Shown here in pieces: positions 27,979 through 36,332 of a stretch of DNA of 64,000 nt (position 1 is its first letter; each line of letters opens with the position of its first letter). This stretch comes from JAWPMV01 sp039819665. Lineage in GTDB: Bacteria; Bacteroidota; Bacteroidia; J057. The DNA is taken from the NCBI GenBank assembly GCA_039819665.1, contig JBCBRM010000007.1:1-64000 (forward strand), given 5' to 3'. The position numbers and the translations under genes were made by a program. The notes beneath the pieces are model-generated. The model was not told the origin of the DNA, made no database searches, and was given only the letters and a program-made list of their open reading frames with translations.

Positions 27979-28566
27979 TTAGTTATTCTCTTCTAAAGAA
28001 TTTAATTCCTGATTAATTTCAAAGAGGAAGGGATCTAATTTCTTTTTTACAGCAGACTGATTCAAGAGATAAATACTGACATATATCAAAGCCGCCACCC
28101 CAATATTGATAAATTTTTCCGAAGGAGTTGAAGATAGTCCCCAATAGATCATGCTGATGCAAATAAAAGGAGGAATCAGGTACCAATAGGCGACTTCCTT
28201 CAACAGATCTCTCTGCATGGTATAGTAGATCCTGAGCTTATTCAGATAATCGTGGGTAGACTCACTAAAGGCTGCGGGTTCATACTTACGCACAGCCTGT
28301 AAGCGATAAATAATGAATCCCAAAGCCGGGATCATGAGAAAGGCTCCGACTTTACTGAGTATGCTTGATAAAAAGAAAGTAGCAGCCATAAAGCAGGGCA
28401 TCAGGATTATTGCCACCCCAATTTCCAATTTATCTCGTTTTCGAATGCCTTTCTCCAATCTCAGATGTTGTATTTCCATTTCTCTTATCAGATTATGTTG
28501 ATCGAGCTTTACCAACTCTTCCTGAGTGGCATATTTCCATATGTTTTTCAAGTCCTGCTCCATCAT
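27979..28566 (-). CDS. membrane protein coupled to an ECF sigma factor (possible anti-sigma factor)
   Basis: 195 residues. A cytoplasmic N terminus (about 1-50, charged, MEQDLKNIWKYATQEELVKL) is followed by two helices (about 50-85), a loop, and two more helices (about 130-170). Its ATG overlaps the TGA-type end of the sigma gene by 4 bases, so the two are translationally coupled. Position and a cytoplasmic domain ahead of membrane helices suggest an anti-sigma role, but it has no zinc-binding HxxxCxxC motif, so this is inference. Confidence 0.65.
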   Translation of the reverse strand: MMEQDLKNIWKYATQEELVKLDQHNLIREMEIQHLRLEKGIRKRDKLEIGVAIILMPCFMAATFFLSSILSKVGAFLMIPALGFIIYRLQAVRKYEPAAFSESTHDYLNKLRIYYTMQRDLLKEVAYWYLIPPFICISMIYWGLSSTPSEKFINIGVAALIYVSIYLLNQSAVKKKLDPFLFEINQELNSLEENN

Positions 28567-29045
28567 ATATAGGCTTTAATATGCCGGGACAATTTTTCTC
28601 GGATTCTTTTCATTTTTACCGCAATGTGATTTGCAGTAAGGCCTGTGATCTGTGCAATTTCCTTGTAGGGCAATTCTTCCAGATATAACATAATCAAGGC
28701 TCGATCTACTTTATCCAGTTTTTTTATAGCCAGATACAAGGCTTCTAAATGTGGATTTGCCTGAACCCGCTCCTCAAAGTTCTCTACTTCTACATGGCGA
28801 ATAGTTTCAATTCGTTTGCGAGCCTTTTGTTTGAGACAAACATTGATGGCAATTCGGTATAGCCAGGTTGAAATGCTGGACTTGCCTTGAAAGTTGGGGA
28901 GGGATTTCCAGAAATTATAGACTACTTCCTGAAAAAGGTCTTTTGCATCTTCCGGATCATTTGCATAAGTATGACAAATCCGAAAGATTCGATCCTTCTC
29001 TTTTTCGAGCGTTTGAAGAAATATATGTTCAGCCTCCTTATCCAT
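28563..29045 (-). CDS. RNA polymerase ECF-type sigma factor
   Basis: 160 residues, the usual ECF size. Region 2 appears as FRICHTYANDPEDAKDLFQEV and region 2.4 as WLYRIAINVCLK; region 4 is LIMLYLEELPYKEIAQITGL with the recognition helix TANHIAVKMKRIREKL. The promoter it reads is unknown. It is the first gene of an operon with a membrane protein, perhaps also the alpha/beta hydrolase. A perfect 14-bp palindrome lies 18 bases upstream of the start. Confidence 0.92.
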   Translation of the reverse strand: MDKEAEHIFLQTLEKEKDRIFRICHTYANDPEDAKDLFQEVVYNFWKSLPNFQGKSSISTWLYRIAINVCLKQKARKRIETIRHVEVENFEERVQANPHLEALYLAIKKLDKVDRALIMLYLEELPYKEIAQITGLTANHIAVKMKRIREKLSRHIKAYI

Positions 29046-29062
29046 TTCCTGTGTCTCTATGT

Positions 29063-29076
29063 ATTTAGTACTAAAT
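29063..29076. promoter_or_regulatory. palindrome upstream of the sigma factor gene
   Basis: ATTTAGTACTAAAT, a perfect 14-bp palindrome, ends 18 bases before the sigma gene start (29045 on the minus strand). Size and place fit an operator for a dimeric regulator; no regulator gene is linked. Confidence 0.45.
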
Positions 29077-29114
29077 GATTGAGGAATATGACAAGGAGGC
29101 AGATTTTTTTTTGT

Positions 29115-30362
29115 TTATCGATTGTGAGGGGATTCACTCACCCAATGAAAGCCACGATTCATTAATAGGAAGGAATTTTTTTGACGACTTTTCAGGCTGA
29201 TTTTTAAGGTATCCGATGCCACTATCCCTTTCAATTCCAATAGACTGCTATCAGGCTGAGTAAAGAAAAGGGTATCGACCATGCCTGTCGTATCTCCCCT
29301 GACATTCATCAGAACAAAATTCTCAAGGCTATCGGGCTTAAAGTCGTAGAACTGTCGATTATTAGGCATAAAATGAACCCTTGCTCGTCCAGCTCTTTGC
29401 ACAATCAGTTTATCCCAACGTGTACTATCGGTAGTTAAAGGAAGGATGACTTCCCCATTTCTTTCGAAAGTTTCTACTTCATGCAATCCATACAGAGGAG
29501 GTTTTTCAGCTGCAGGCCCAAATTGCTTGACAAAACTTGCCATTTGATAAAAGGAAAAACCGATACCTATCGAAACAAGTCCCCATTTAATATAATCCTT
29601 AATTCGCCTGATTTTGGGATTTGTGATAAAGTGATGGATTTCCCTGGCGGGAACTTCTTTATTTAGAATTAAGAAATTTAGGAGACGTCTACTATCCAGA
29701 ACCATTAGAAAGACACTCAAAAAAACAAGATGAGAAGAAAGAATTTTGACCGGGACATCATAAAAGAAATTCATCGCCATGACATTGAACATCACTCCAA
29801 AAACTACCATTGCCCCTAGCGTCCGAGTCTTTCTAAAGAGGAGCAGCATTCCACCTAAAAACTCTGCGGCACCTCCAAAAATGGTATAGCCTTTAGAAAA
29901 ACCCATAAAAGTCCAGAGTAATCCCATAGGCGAAGATTCTCCATATGGTTGGATCAGGCGGGAGAACATAGGCTCTTGAAATTGGAGATAAAAAAGTTTG
30001 GCCAAGCCATAGGTTACCATTTGGAAGATTATGTAGTAGCGGACGAGTACTACCAGAGGATCCAGTAGTTTATAATCTTCAGGCTTTTGGGGATTAAATG
30101 CTGTCCAAATCACAGTAACTATGGCTGCGATAAGGGCAAATACCAGGAGGCTCACAAAGTTGAAGGTAGTGTCTCCGCTCCCATTAGTAAATACCGTAAT
30201 TTCCTGTTCCAATTGGAGAATATGCTTGGCAAACCAGGGTACAACGATTCGCCAGATCTTATCGAGGATTCCCGATGCCACAAATTGATTGGACATGGTG
30301 AAGAGAAAAATGTAAACAGCAAAAAATCGAAAGGCTATCTTTTGGGAGATATTCCAGTGCAT
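29115..30362 (-). CDS. DoxX-like multi-pass membrane protein
   Basis: 415 residues. Several hydrophobic helices fill 1-260, with the DoxX-like stretch YIIFQMVTYGLAKLFYLQF, GFSKGYTIFGGAAEFLGG and FRKTRTLGAMVVFGVM. After a last helix (about 262-280, GLVSIGIGFSFYQMA) a C-terminal soluble part of about 130 residues follows, probably periplasmic. DoxX proteins are linked to quinone or thiol redox systems in some bacteria, but no role is shown here. It sits alone between the sigma operon and a repeat-rich gap. Confidence 0.75.
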   Translation of the reverse strand: MHWNISQKIAFRFFAVYIFLFTMSNQFVASGILDKIWRIVVPWFAKHILQLEQEITVFTNGSGDTTFNFVSLLVFALIAAIVTVIWTAFNPQKPEDYKLLDPLVVLVRYYIIFQMVTYGLAKLFYLQFQEPMFSRLIQPYGESSPMGLLWTFMGFSKGYTIFGGAAEFLGGMLLLFRKTRTLGAMVVFGVMFNVMAMNFFYDVPVKILSSHLVFLSVFLMVLDSRRLLNFLILNKEVPAREIHHFITNPKIRRIKDYIKWGLVSIGIGFSFYQMASFVKQFGPAAEKPPLYGLHEVETFERNGEVILPLTTDSTRWDKLIVQRAGRARVHFMPNNRQFYDFKPDSLENFVLMNVRGDTTGMVDTLFFTQPDSSLLELKGIVASDTLKISLKSRQKNSFLLMNRGFHWVSESPHNR

Positions 30363-30573
30363 AATGTGGTGTATTGATATGGTTTTTATGAATATCTGAA
30401 ATTTTGGAGAAAGATGTAGAAAGGAGAGGGCTTTTCGTAGCCATGATTACATACACATACTGTATCATCCCAAGCTCTACAAATTGTGTCATTCCTCCCC
30501 GCCTAGGAACCTAATTCATTCAGTCTTCTTTTATCCACAGCTCAAAAAGAGTTTGGGAAAAGTAGAGGTATAA

Positions 30574-30612
30574 GCCATAGGTCCTTCGCAAGCTCAGGGT
30601 GACACCTATGGC
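30574..30612. repeat. short inverted-repeat unit next to copy 2
   Basis: Perfect 9-bp inverted repeat GCCATAGGT / ACCTATGGC flanks CCTTCGCAAGCTCAGGGTG. The core CCTTCGCAAGCTCAGG is shared, on the other strand, with the left end of the 11643 repeat. A partial or solo copy of the same family. Confidence 0.5.
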
Positions 30613-30616
30613 ACTT

Positions 30617-30727
30617 TGTCATTTCGAGGATTGGACGAGAGTGAAACTGCGGGCAGAGAAACCTTGTATTACCTTCTCACAAATATACACGCTCTCTCAG
30701 CGCTACAGCCCAAACTTCGAGATGATC
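30617..30727. repeat. TGTCAT-ended dispersed repeat, copy 2
   Basis: Ends TGTCATTTCGAGG and, inverted, GATCATCTCGAAG. The inside shares CTTGTATT, AAATATACAC-like and CTCTCAGC blocks with the copy at 46089-46213. The gap 30363-30735 holds nothing else I can support. Confidence 0.6.
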
Positions 30728-30765
30728 AAAAACAAACATGCCGATACCTCTCGGTATCGGCATGT
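30723..30765 (-). terminator. strong terminator of the ATP synthase operon
   Basis: Perfect 13-bp stem ACATGCCGATACC / GGTATCGGCATGT with a TCTC loop (30736-30765), followed on the minus strand by TTTGTTTTTGATC. It lies 31 bases after the atpG stop. Confidence 0.9.
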
Positions 30766-30796
30766 ATATCCAATAATTCTTATTTCGATTTTGAAT

Positions 30797-31696
30797 CTAC
30801 TGCGACTCCAATGCAGCTGCACCAGCAGAAATCTCAAGGATCTCAGTCGTAATAGATGCCTGACGGGCTTTGTTGTAGCTAATTCTCAGACTTTTTAACA
30901 GTTCTTCAGCATTTTCTGTGGCGGTATCCATCGCTACCATCCTCGCACCATGCTCTGATGCATTGGATTCTAATACTGCTTGAAAAACTTGAGTTCTAAG
31001 GGCTTTTGGGATTAGTTCTATAAGAATCTCTTCCCGGTCTGGCTCAAAGATATAATCAGCTTTGGTAGCACTCTCTTCTTCGCCCTCATCACCAAGATTA
31101 CTCACAGCTAAAGGAAGCAGAGGTTCAACCCGCTTGATCTGAGACATTACATTCTTGAATTCATTGTAAGCGACATACACTTTGTCAACTTCACCGGACT
31201 CAAATTTCTCAAACACCTGATCAACCACATTATTGACCTTGTCGAAAGAGAGCTTGGTGAATACATCATAGTTATCACCATTTACTTCATATCCTCTCTT
31301 TTTGAAAAACTCATGTCCCTTTCTACCCAGACACATGAACTGAACTTTTCCAGCCTCCAAATCGCTGCCATGATTTTCCTTAAGGAAAGCCATAGTCTCT
31401 TTGATGATGTTGGCATTGAAAGGACCAGCCAGTCCTCTGTTTGAAGTAATAATGAGAACAAGAATATTATTTACTTCACGAACATCTACCAGCTTACTTG
31501 GGATTTCTTCAGGATTTACTGAAGAAACCACATTGCCAATGATTTCGGAAAGTTTGGCTGAATATGGACGAAGCTGCAACATACGGTCCTGAGCACGACG
31601 CAATTTAGCGGCTGCCACCATTTTCATGGCTTTGGTCACCTGCTGTGTACTCTGTACGGACTTGATGCGCAGTCGTATTTCTTTAAGATTCGCCAT
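30797..31696 (-). CDS. atpG: ATP synthase F1 gamma subunit
   Basis: Central rotor shaft of the F1 motor. 299 residues, normal length. N-terminal MANLKEIRLRIKSVQSTQQV with TKAMKMVAAAKLRRAQ and the C-terminal YNKARQASITTEILEISAGA helices are the conserved coiled-coil parts; NRGLAGPFNANI lies between. It overlaps atpA by one base. It closes the operon: a strong terminator follows, and atpD (beta) and atpC (epsilon) are not here, the common Bacteroidota split. Confidence 0.95.
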   Translation of the reverse strand: MANLKEIRLRIKSVQSTQQVTKAMKMVAAAKLRRAQDRMLQLRPYSAKLSEIIGNVVSSVNPEEIPSKLVDVREVNNILVLIITSNRGLAGPFNANIIKETMAFLKENHGSDLEAGKVQFMCLGRKGHEFFKKRGYEVNGDNYDVFTKLSFDKVNNVVDQVFEKFESGEVDKVYVAYNEFKNVMSQIKRVEPLLPLAVSNLGDEGEEESATKADYIFEPDREEILIELIPKALRTQVFQAVLESNASEHGARMVAMDTATENAEELLKSLRISYNKARQASITTEILEISAGAAALESQ

Positions 31697-33273
31697 TATG
31701 CAAATGTTTTAGCAACTTCTCCAGCGACTTCAGATAGTTTAGCCTGAATATCGTCCGTCCACTTTTTATCGCGGATTTGCTCCAATACAGAAGCATGGTT
31801 ATGTTTCAATTCTTGGATAAGGGCAGTTTCAAATGCGTCTACCTTATCTACAGGTACATTGTCCAAAAATCCTTTAGAAGCAGCATAGATAGAAGCTACC
31901 TGCTCTTCAACAGATACTGGGCTATATTGCTTTTGGATCAGAAGCTGTACATTACGCTTTCCTCTTTCCAACTGAAGCTGAGTTGCTTTATCCAAATCAG
32001 AACCGAAACGAGCAAATGCTTCCAATTCACGGTACTGAGCAAGGCTCAGCTTTAGGGTACCTGCAACTTTTTTCATAGGCTTGATCTGTGCAGAACCACC
32101 TACACGAGATACAGAGATACCTACGTTTACCGCAGGACGAATACCTGCGTTGAAGAGGTTAGACTCCAGGAAGATCTGCCCATCTGTAATCGAAATTACG
32201 TTGGTTGGAATATAGGCAGAAACGTCTCCTTCCTGCGTTTCGATAATCGGGAGTGCAGTAAGAGAACCTCCTCCTTTTACGATACCTTTGAAAGACTCAG
32301 GCACATCATTCATCTGAGCGGCCAGTTCATCATTATTGATAACTTTTGCAGCACGCTCCAACAAACGACTGTGAAGGTAAAATACATCCCCGGGATATGC
32401 TTCACGACCTGGAGGACGACGAAGCAGGAGGGATACTTCACGATACGCCACCGCTTGCTTGGAAAGGTCATCATAGATGGCCAGAGCAGCGCGACCAGTA
32501 TCGCGGAAAAATTCTCCAATCGCAGCACCAGCAAATGGAGCGAAGAATTGTAGAGGTGCTGGACTTGAAGCCGGAGCTGCAACAATAACCGTGTAAGGCA
32601 TTGCCCCTCCATCTTCCAGCGATTTTACTACCTGTGCTACGGTAGAAGCTTTTTGTCCAATCGCTACATATACACAAAATACGGGTTCCCCCTTATCGTA
32701 AAATTCTTTTTGGTTGATGATTGTATCAATCGCGATCGCCGTCTTTCCTGTCTGACGGTCGCCAATGATCAATTCACGCTGTCCTCTACCGATAGGAATC
32801 ATAGAGTCGATAGACTTCAATCCTGTCTGGAGAGGCTCTGTAACAGGCTCACGGAAGATTACCCCAGGAGCTTTACGCTCATAAGGAGATTCATAAAGAT
32901 CTCCCGTAATAGGTCCTTTACCGTCAATAGGCTCCCCCAGTGGGTTGATAACCCTTCCCAAGAGGCCTTCCCCTACTTGCAGAGAAGCAATTTTACCGGT
33001 ACGGCGTACATTGTCTCCTTCTTTGATTCCTTCAGAATCACCAAAGAGTACCGCACCTACATTGTCTTCTTCAAGGTTAAGTACCATGCCTTTAAGGCCG
33101 GTTTCAAATTCGATCAACTCACCAGCCTGTACTTTAGTCAGGCCGTATATACGGGCAATACCGTCACCGATCTGGAGTACCGTCCCGGTCTCTTCCAGTT
33201 CTGCTTCGGATTTGAAGTTTGATAGCTGCTCTCGCAAGATTGCAGAAACTTCGTCTGGTCTAACCGCTGCCAT
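31696..33273 (-). CDS. atpA: ATP synthase F1 alpha subunit
   Basis: Non-catalytic nucleotide-binding subunit of F1. 525 residues. Walker A GDRQTGKTAIA near residue 170, the arginine finger region ISVSRVGGSAQ near 375, and the alpha signature PAVNVGISVS are visible. Start ATG 33273 (MAAVRPDEVSAILREQL) fits the family. A hairpin in the 90-base gap upstream (33317-33356) separates it from atpH. Confidence 0.96.
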   Translation of the reverse strand: MAAVRPDEVSAILREQLSNFKSEAELEETGTVLQIGDGIARIYGLTKVQAGELIEFETGLKGMVLNLEEDNVGAVLFGDSEGIKEGDNVRRTGKIASLQVGEGLLGRVINPLGEPIDGKGPITGDLYESPYERKAPGVIFREPVTEPLQTGLKSIDSMIPIGRGQRELIIGDRQTGKTAIAIDTIINQKEFYDKGEPVFCVYVAIGQKASTVAQVVKSLEDGGAMPYTVIVAAPASSPAPLQFFAPFAGAAIGEFFRDTGRAALAIYDDLSKQAVAYREVSLLLRRPPGREAYPGDVFYLHSRLLERAAKVINNDELAAQMNDVPESFKGIVKGGGSLTALPIIETQEGDVSAYIPTNVISITDGQIFLESNLFNAGIRPAVNVGISVSRVGGSAQIKPMKKVAGTLKLSLAQYRELEAFARFGSDLDKATQLQLERGKRNVQLLIQKQYSPVSVEEQVASIYAASKGFLDNVPVDKVDAFETALIQELKHNHASVLEQIRDKKWTDDIQAKLSEVAGEVAKTFA

Positions 33274-33316
33274 ATTAAATTTAGAATTATTGGATTTTGA
33301 ATATTTATATAAAGTG

Positions 33317-33356
33317 CCGGCTTAGAAATTGTGTGTTTCAATCTGCTTTAAGCCGG
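33317..33356 (-). promoter_or_regulatory. hairpin in the atpH-atpA gap
   Basis: Stem CCGGCTTA / TAAGCCGG with a 24-base loop, in the 90-base space between atpH and atpA. No T-run follows on the minus strand, so it is more likely an mRNA stability or processing structure than a terminator. Confidence 0.45.
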
Positions 33357-33363
33357 TCAATTT

Positions 33364-33906
33364 TTATCGTTTTGTCAGTTCTTGTTTGATTCTTCTCAAG
33401 GAAGAAGAAACACTGCCGTCGAAGAGTTTGTCTCCAACTTTCAGGACGAAACCACCGATAAGCTCTGGATTAACTTCAACTGTTAATAAGAGTTTCTTAC
33501 CAATCTTTTCTTCCATTGCAGCCTGAATCGATTTCTCTTCTTTACTACTTAGTTTGTGTGCCGAAACCAGGGTGCCCCTTTCAACTCCTTTGGAATCATC
33601 ATACAGCTTGATGAAAGAATTTGCGACCTGAGGCAGGTACATTTCACGTCCTTTCCTTACCAGCATCTGAGTAAGAAGAGGTGCCAATTCAGAAGTAAAA
33701 AGTTTTTCAAATACCGCTGTAACGATATTTTCCTTTTTACCCATGCTGATCAAAGGACTATTGAGCATATCAACCAAATCAGGACTTGCTTTACAAACCT
33801 CTGAAATAGTCTCCATGTCAGCCTGCACTTTGTCGAGCATCTTCTTTTCCTCGGCAAGTCCAAAGATGGATTTCGCGTATCTATATCCAATTCTATCTTC
33901 TACCAT
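33364..33906 (-). CDS. atpH: ATP synthase F1 delta subunit
   Basis: Joins the peripheral stalk (b subunits) to the top of F1. 180 residues. N-terminal helical part GYRYAKSIFGLAEEKKMLDKV and the C-terminal ELIGGFVLKVGDKLFDGSVSSSL are the family signatures. It lies 24 bases after atpF in the usual order. Start ATG 33906 follows in frame; no odd feature. Confidence 0.94.
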   Translation of the reverse strand: MVEDRIGYRYAKSIFGLAEEKKMLDKVQADMETISEVCKASPDLVDMLNSPLISMGKKENIVTAVFEKLFTSELAPLLTQMLVRKGREMYLPQVANSFIKLYDDSKGVERGTLVSAHKLSSKEEKSIQAAMEEKIGKKLLLTVEVNPELIGGFVLKVGDKLFDGSVSSSLRRIKQELTKR

Positions 33907-33930
33907 GATCTTTCTATTAGAAGTATTGGA

Positions 33931-34425
33931 TTAGTTGCTGTTTAGTTCAGAAATAAGCTTTTCAGCAAAAGCAGATTGAGCGCCTTTGTCTGCAAACTCC
34001 TTGCGAAGGATCTGTTCAGAAACCTCTACTGCGATTGCAGCAGCAGTCTGCTTGATCTCAGCAAGAGCTGCATTTTTCTCTGCATCGATCTGAGCTTTGG
34101 CTTTTTCACGCTCAACAGTTGCTACATCAGCAGCAGCTTTCTTGGCGTCAGCAATGATCTGGTCTTTCATTGCATTGGCTTCTTTTAGGATTTTGTCCTT
34201 TTCCTGTCGAGCCTCTTTTAGCAAAGCCTCATTCTCAGCATTGAGTTTAGACATCTCTTCACGCGCTTTGGCAGCTTCTTGCAGAGAGCTCTCGATACTT
34301 TCTTCACGCTCATTCAGAGCATTAAGGATTGGCTTCCAGGCCATTCTCCTCAGGATGAAGAAGAAAACCAGAAAGATGATCAAGGTCCAGGTAAACAATC
34401 CCAATTGGGGCATTAACAGTTCCAT
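33931..34425 (-). CDS. atpF: ATP synthase Fo b subunit
   Basis: Peripheral stalk. 164 residues: one N-terminal membrane helix (LFTWTLIIFLVFFFILRRM) and then a long charged coiled coil with heptad-like Ala/Glu/Lys (ESSLQEAAKAREEMSKL onward). Only one b-type gene is present, so the stalk is a homodimer. It is preceded by an attenuator-like hairpin that separates it from atpE. Confidence 0.94.
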   Translation of the reverse strand: MELLMPQLGLFTWTLIIFLVFFFILRRMAWKPILNALNEREESIESSLQEAAKAREEMSKLNAENEALLKEARQEKDKILKEANAMKDQIIADAKKAAADVATVEREKAKAQIDAEKNAALAEIKQTAAAIAVEVSEQILRKEFADKGAQSAFAEKLISELNSN

Positions 34426-34460
34426 ATATCTATAGTATAGGGTCTAATTATTATTCAAAA

Positions 34461-34503
34461 GTAAAAACCAGGCAGGTTCCTGGGCATTCCCCAGGAATCC
34501 TGC
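34461..34503 (-). terminator. attenuator-like hairpin between atpE and atpF
   Basis: Strong stem GCAGG+TTCCTGGG / CCCAGGAA+CCTGC (13 bp with one bulged base, 5-base loop, 34472-34503), followed on the minus strand by CTGG and TTTTTACTTTTG. It looks like a partial intrinsic terminator inside the operon that would leave more atpE message than downstream message. Confidence 0.6.
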
Positions 34504-34511
34504 TCAGTGTC

Positions 34512-34751
34512 TTAAGCGACGCCTTGTGGGTTCAGGAAGATGATCAACAGACAAACTACCTCTCCAAGAAGGGCAACACCCTCGATGAAGGCTGCCATCA
34601 GAATCATCGCTCCACGAATATCACCAGAAGCTTCTGGCTGACGTGCGATAGATTCAACTGAGGAAGCGGTAAGTCTACCGATACCCATTCCTGCACCAAT
34701 CGCAGCAAGTCCTGCTCCGATACCAGCGCCTAAAATTCCAAAAGTTCCCAT
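34512..34751 (-). CDS. atpE: ATP synthase Fo c subunit
   Basis: Proteolipid ring subunit, 79 residues: two membrane helices joined by the RQPEA loop. The ion-binding carboxylate is the Glu in AAFIEGVALLGEV of helix 2. The Ser/Thr that follows this Glu in sodium-type rings is not there (G-V instead), so proton use is more likely; that is inference. Helix 1 has the Gly/Ala-rich GAGIGAGLAAIGAGMGIG packing motif. An attenuator-like hairpin follows the gene. Confidence 0.95.
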   Translation of the reverse strand: MGTFGILGAGIGAGLAAIGAGMGIGRLTASSVESIARQPEASGDIRGAMILMAAFIEGVALLGEVVCLLIIFLNPQGVA

Positions 34752-34780
34752 AGGGTTATATATAAAAAGGTTACTATTGA

Positions 34781-35902
34781 CTAGTGATGATCGTCATGCT
34801 CTTCTACAGCCATTCCGATAAATACTGCAGTAAGAAGCGTGAAGATGTATGCCTGAATGATTGCCACTACAACTTCCAGTACATAGATGGCAATAGTAAA
34901 TCCGATGGAGATCGGCATGATCGCAAATGCTCCTCCGGGTTGCTGTCCGTTTTTACCCAGAATGAACATCATACAGATCAGGGACAGTACCATAAAGTGT
35001 CCTGCTGAGATGTTGGCAAAAAGACGGATCATAAGGGCGAAAGGCTTGGTGAATACACCAATCACTTCCACGATAGGCATCAGGGGCAATCCGAACTTCA
35101 ACCACCAGGGTACGCCGGGTGTATTAAAGATGTGGATCCAGTAATCTTTATTAGCATTTACATTGACCAGAATAAAGGTCAGTAGGGCCAGTGCCGCCGT
35201 AACGGAAATATTCCCCATCACATTGGAGTTGAAAGGGGTCAGACCGAAGAGGTTGGCAAACCAGATAAAGAAGAATAAACTCAGTAGATAAGGAAGGAAG
35301 CCTGCAGCTTTATCGTGAAGATAAGGCTTGGCTATTTCATCTCTAATAAAGATGATGATAGGCTCAAAAAAGGACTGGATGCCGGAAGGCGCCTTCCCTT
35401 TATTTCTGCGGTATCCTTTCGCAACAGCATTGAAGATGAATAGCATTACGATTCCCACTAGCAGCATATGCAAACTGGCCTTGGTGATGGACAGATCATA
35501 AACTGCATGCTCGTGATCAACGTTTTCTTTTTCCCACTCTTCAAATTCCTTTTCGTCCATGTGCCCATGATCATCAACATGTGGATGCACTCCGTCTTTT
35601 AGTGGATAGAGGTGATCATGAAAAGCTACATAGCCTTTGTCGATCAAACCTTTGGTACTTCCCACAAATTGGAATCCATCCTGGCTACTATAAAAGAACC
35701 AGGGAAGGTGTAAAGCGATAGGCTTATATCCATCACTGGTAGGAATATCAGTGATATGCCAATCGTGGGTGTCCAGGACGTGGTGGAGAATGGTAGTTTT
35801 GGCATCAAATTCTTCAGGTTCATCACCTTCTTTTCCGAATAGGTTGCCTACAGAGAAAGACGTTATTAATAACGTGATTAAGAGTAACTTACGCACAATC
35901 AT
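34781..35902 (-). CDS. atpB: ATP synthase Fo a subunit
   Basis: Forms the proton half-channels against the c ring. 373 residues, longer than the about 270 of E. coli because of an N-terminal signal-like helix (about 5-23) and a His/Asp-rich periplasmic segment (HPHVDDHGHMDEKEFEEW, about 110-130), which is common in Bacteroidota. The essential Arg lies in MIRLFANISAGHFM, and helices follow in the normal order. It ends in EEHDDHH. Gap of 29 bases to atpE. Confidence 0.94.
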   Translation of the reverse strand: MIVRKLLLITLLITSFSVGNLFGKEGDEPEEFDAKTTILHHVLDTHDWHITDIPTSDGYKPIALHLPWFFYSSQDGFQFVGSTKGLIDKGYVAFHDHLYPLKDGVHPHVDDHGHMDEKEFEEWEKENVDHEHAVYDLSITKASLHMLLVGIVMLFIFNAVAKGYRRNKGKAPSGIQSFFEPIIIFIRDEIAKPYLHDKAAGFLPYLLSLFFFIWFANLFGLTPFNSNVMGNISVTAALALLTFILVNVNANKDYWIHIFNTPGVPWWLKFGLPLMPIVEVIGVFTKPFALMIRLFANISAGHFMVLSLICMMFILGKNGQQPGGAFAIMPISIGFTIAIYVLEVVVAIIQAYIFTLLTAVFIGMAVEEHDDHH

Positions 35903-35942
35903 CTAAGAGGGTTTTTCGTGCTTTATATATAGCGATACTGAA

Positions 35943-36317
35943 TTAGGCGCGCAATTTACGCATTAAGCTATAAACTTCAAATGCAGTGAAAGCAAAATAC
36001 GAAAGAAAGTATGCGGTAACGTATTCTTTTATCTGATCAGTGTATTGAATGGCTACATAGAGGATAGATATGATGCCAATAATCATCTTGCTTGTCATAG
36101 CCACAAGCAAGGCAGAAATGAAGCTTCTATTCCCTTTGAAGAGGTTTTTATAGTTGATGGAATAGGCGAGATTGGTAGTAATGAAACTCACCAAAACTGC
36201 GATTGACATCGCAGGAAAACTTATGCTAGGAAGCCAGTATTGTTGGGCCACATAGGCAGTAAGTACCAGGAAGGCAGCAATGAGGAGAGAGAAAAGGATG
36301 AATCGAGCTATGCTCAC
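35943..36317 (-). CDS. AtpI-like small membrane protein
   Basis: 124 residues, four hydrophobic helices with short loops (about 5-25, 32-52, 65-87, 98-116). It lies between atpZ and atpB, the place of the atpI-type assembly factor, and its size and topology fit the ATP synthase I chain. Sequence similarity is too weak for me to be certain. Proposed role: c-ring assembly or Mg/Ca handling, from the family only. Confidence 0.65.
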   Translation of the reverse strand: MSIARFILFSLLIAAFLVLTAYVAQQYWLPSISFPAMSIAVLVSFITTNLAYSINYKNLFKGNRSFISALLVAMTSKMIIGIISILYVAIQYTDQIKEYVTAYFLSYFAFTAFEVYSLMRKLRA

Positions 36318-36332
36318 GATGTGATAATTTGC

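Noticed and set aside
30259..30492. 77-residue minus-strand frame before the DoxX-like gene
   Set aside because: Most of it overlaps the DoxX gene in another frame and it shows no motif.
32653..33222. 189-residue plus-strand reading frame
   Set aside because: Antisense to atpA, a strongly conserved gene; a shadow of its codon bias.
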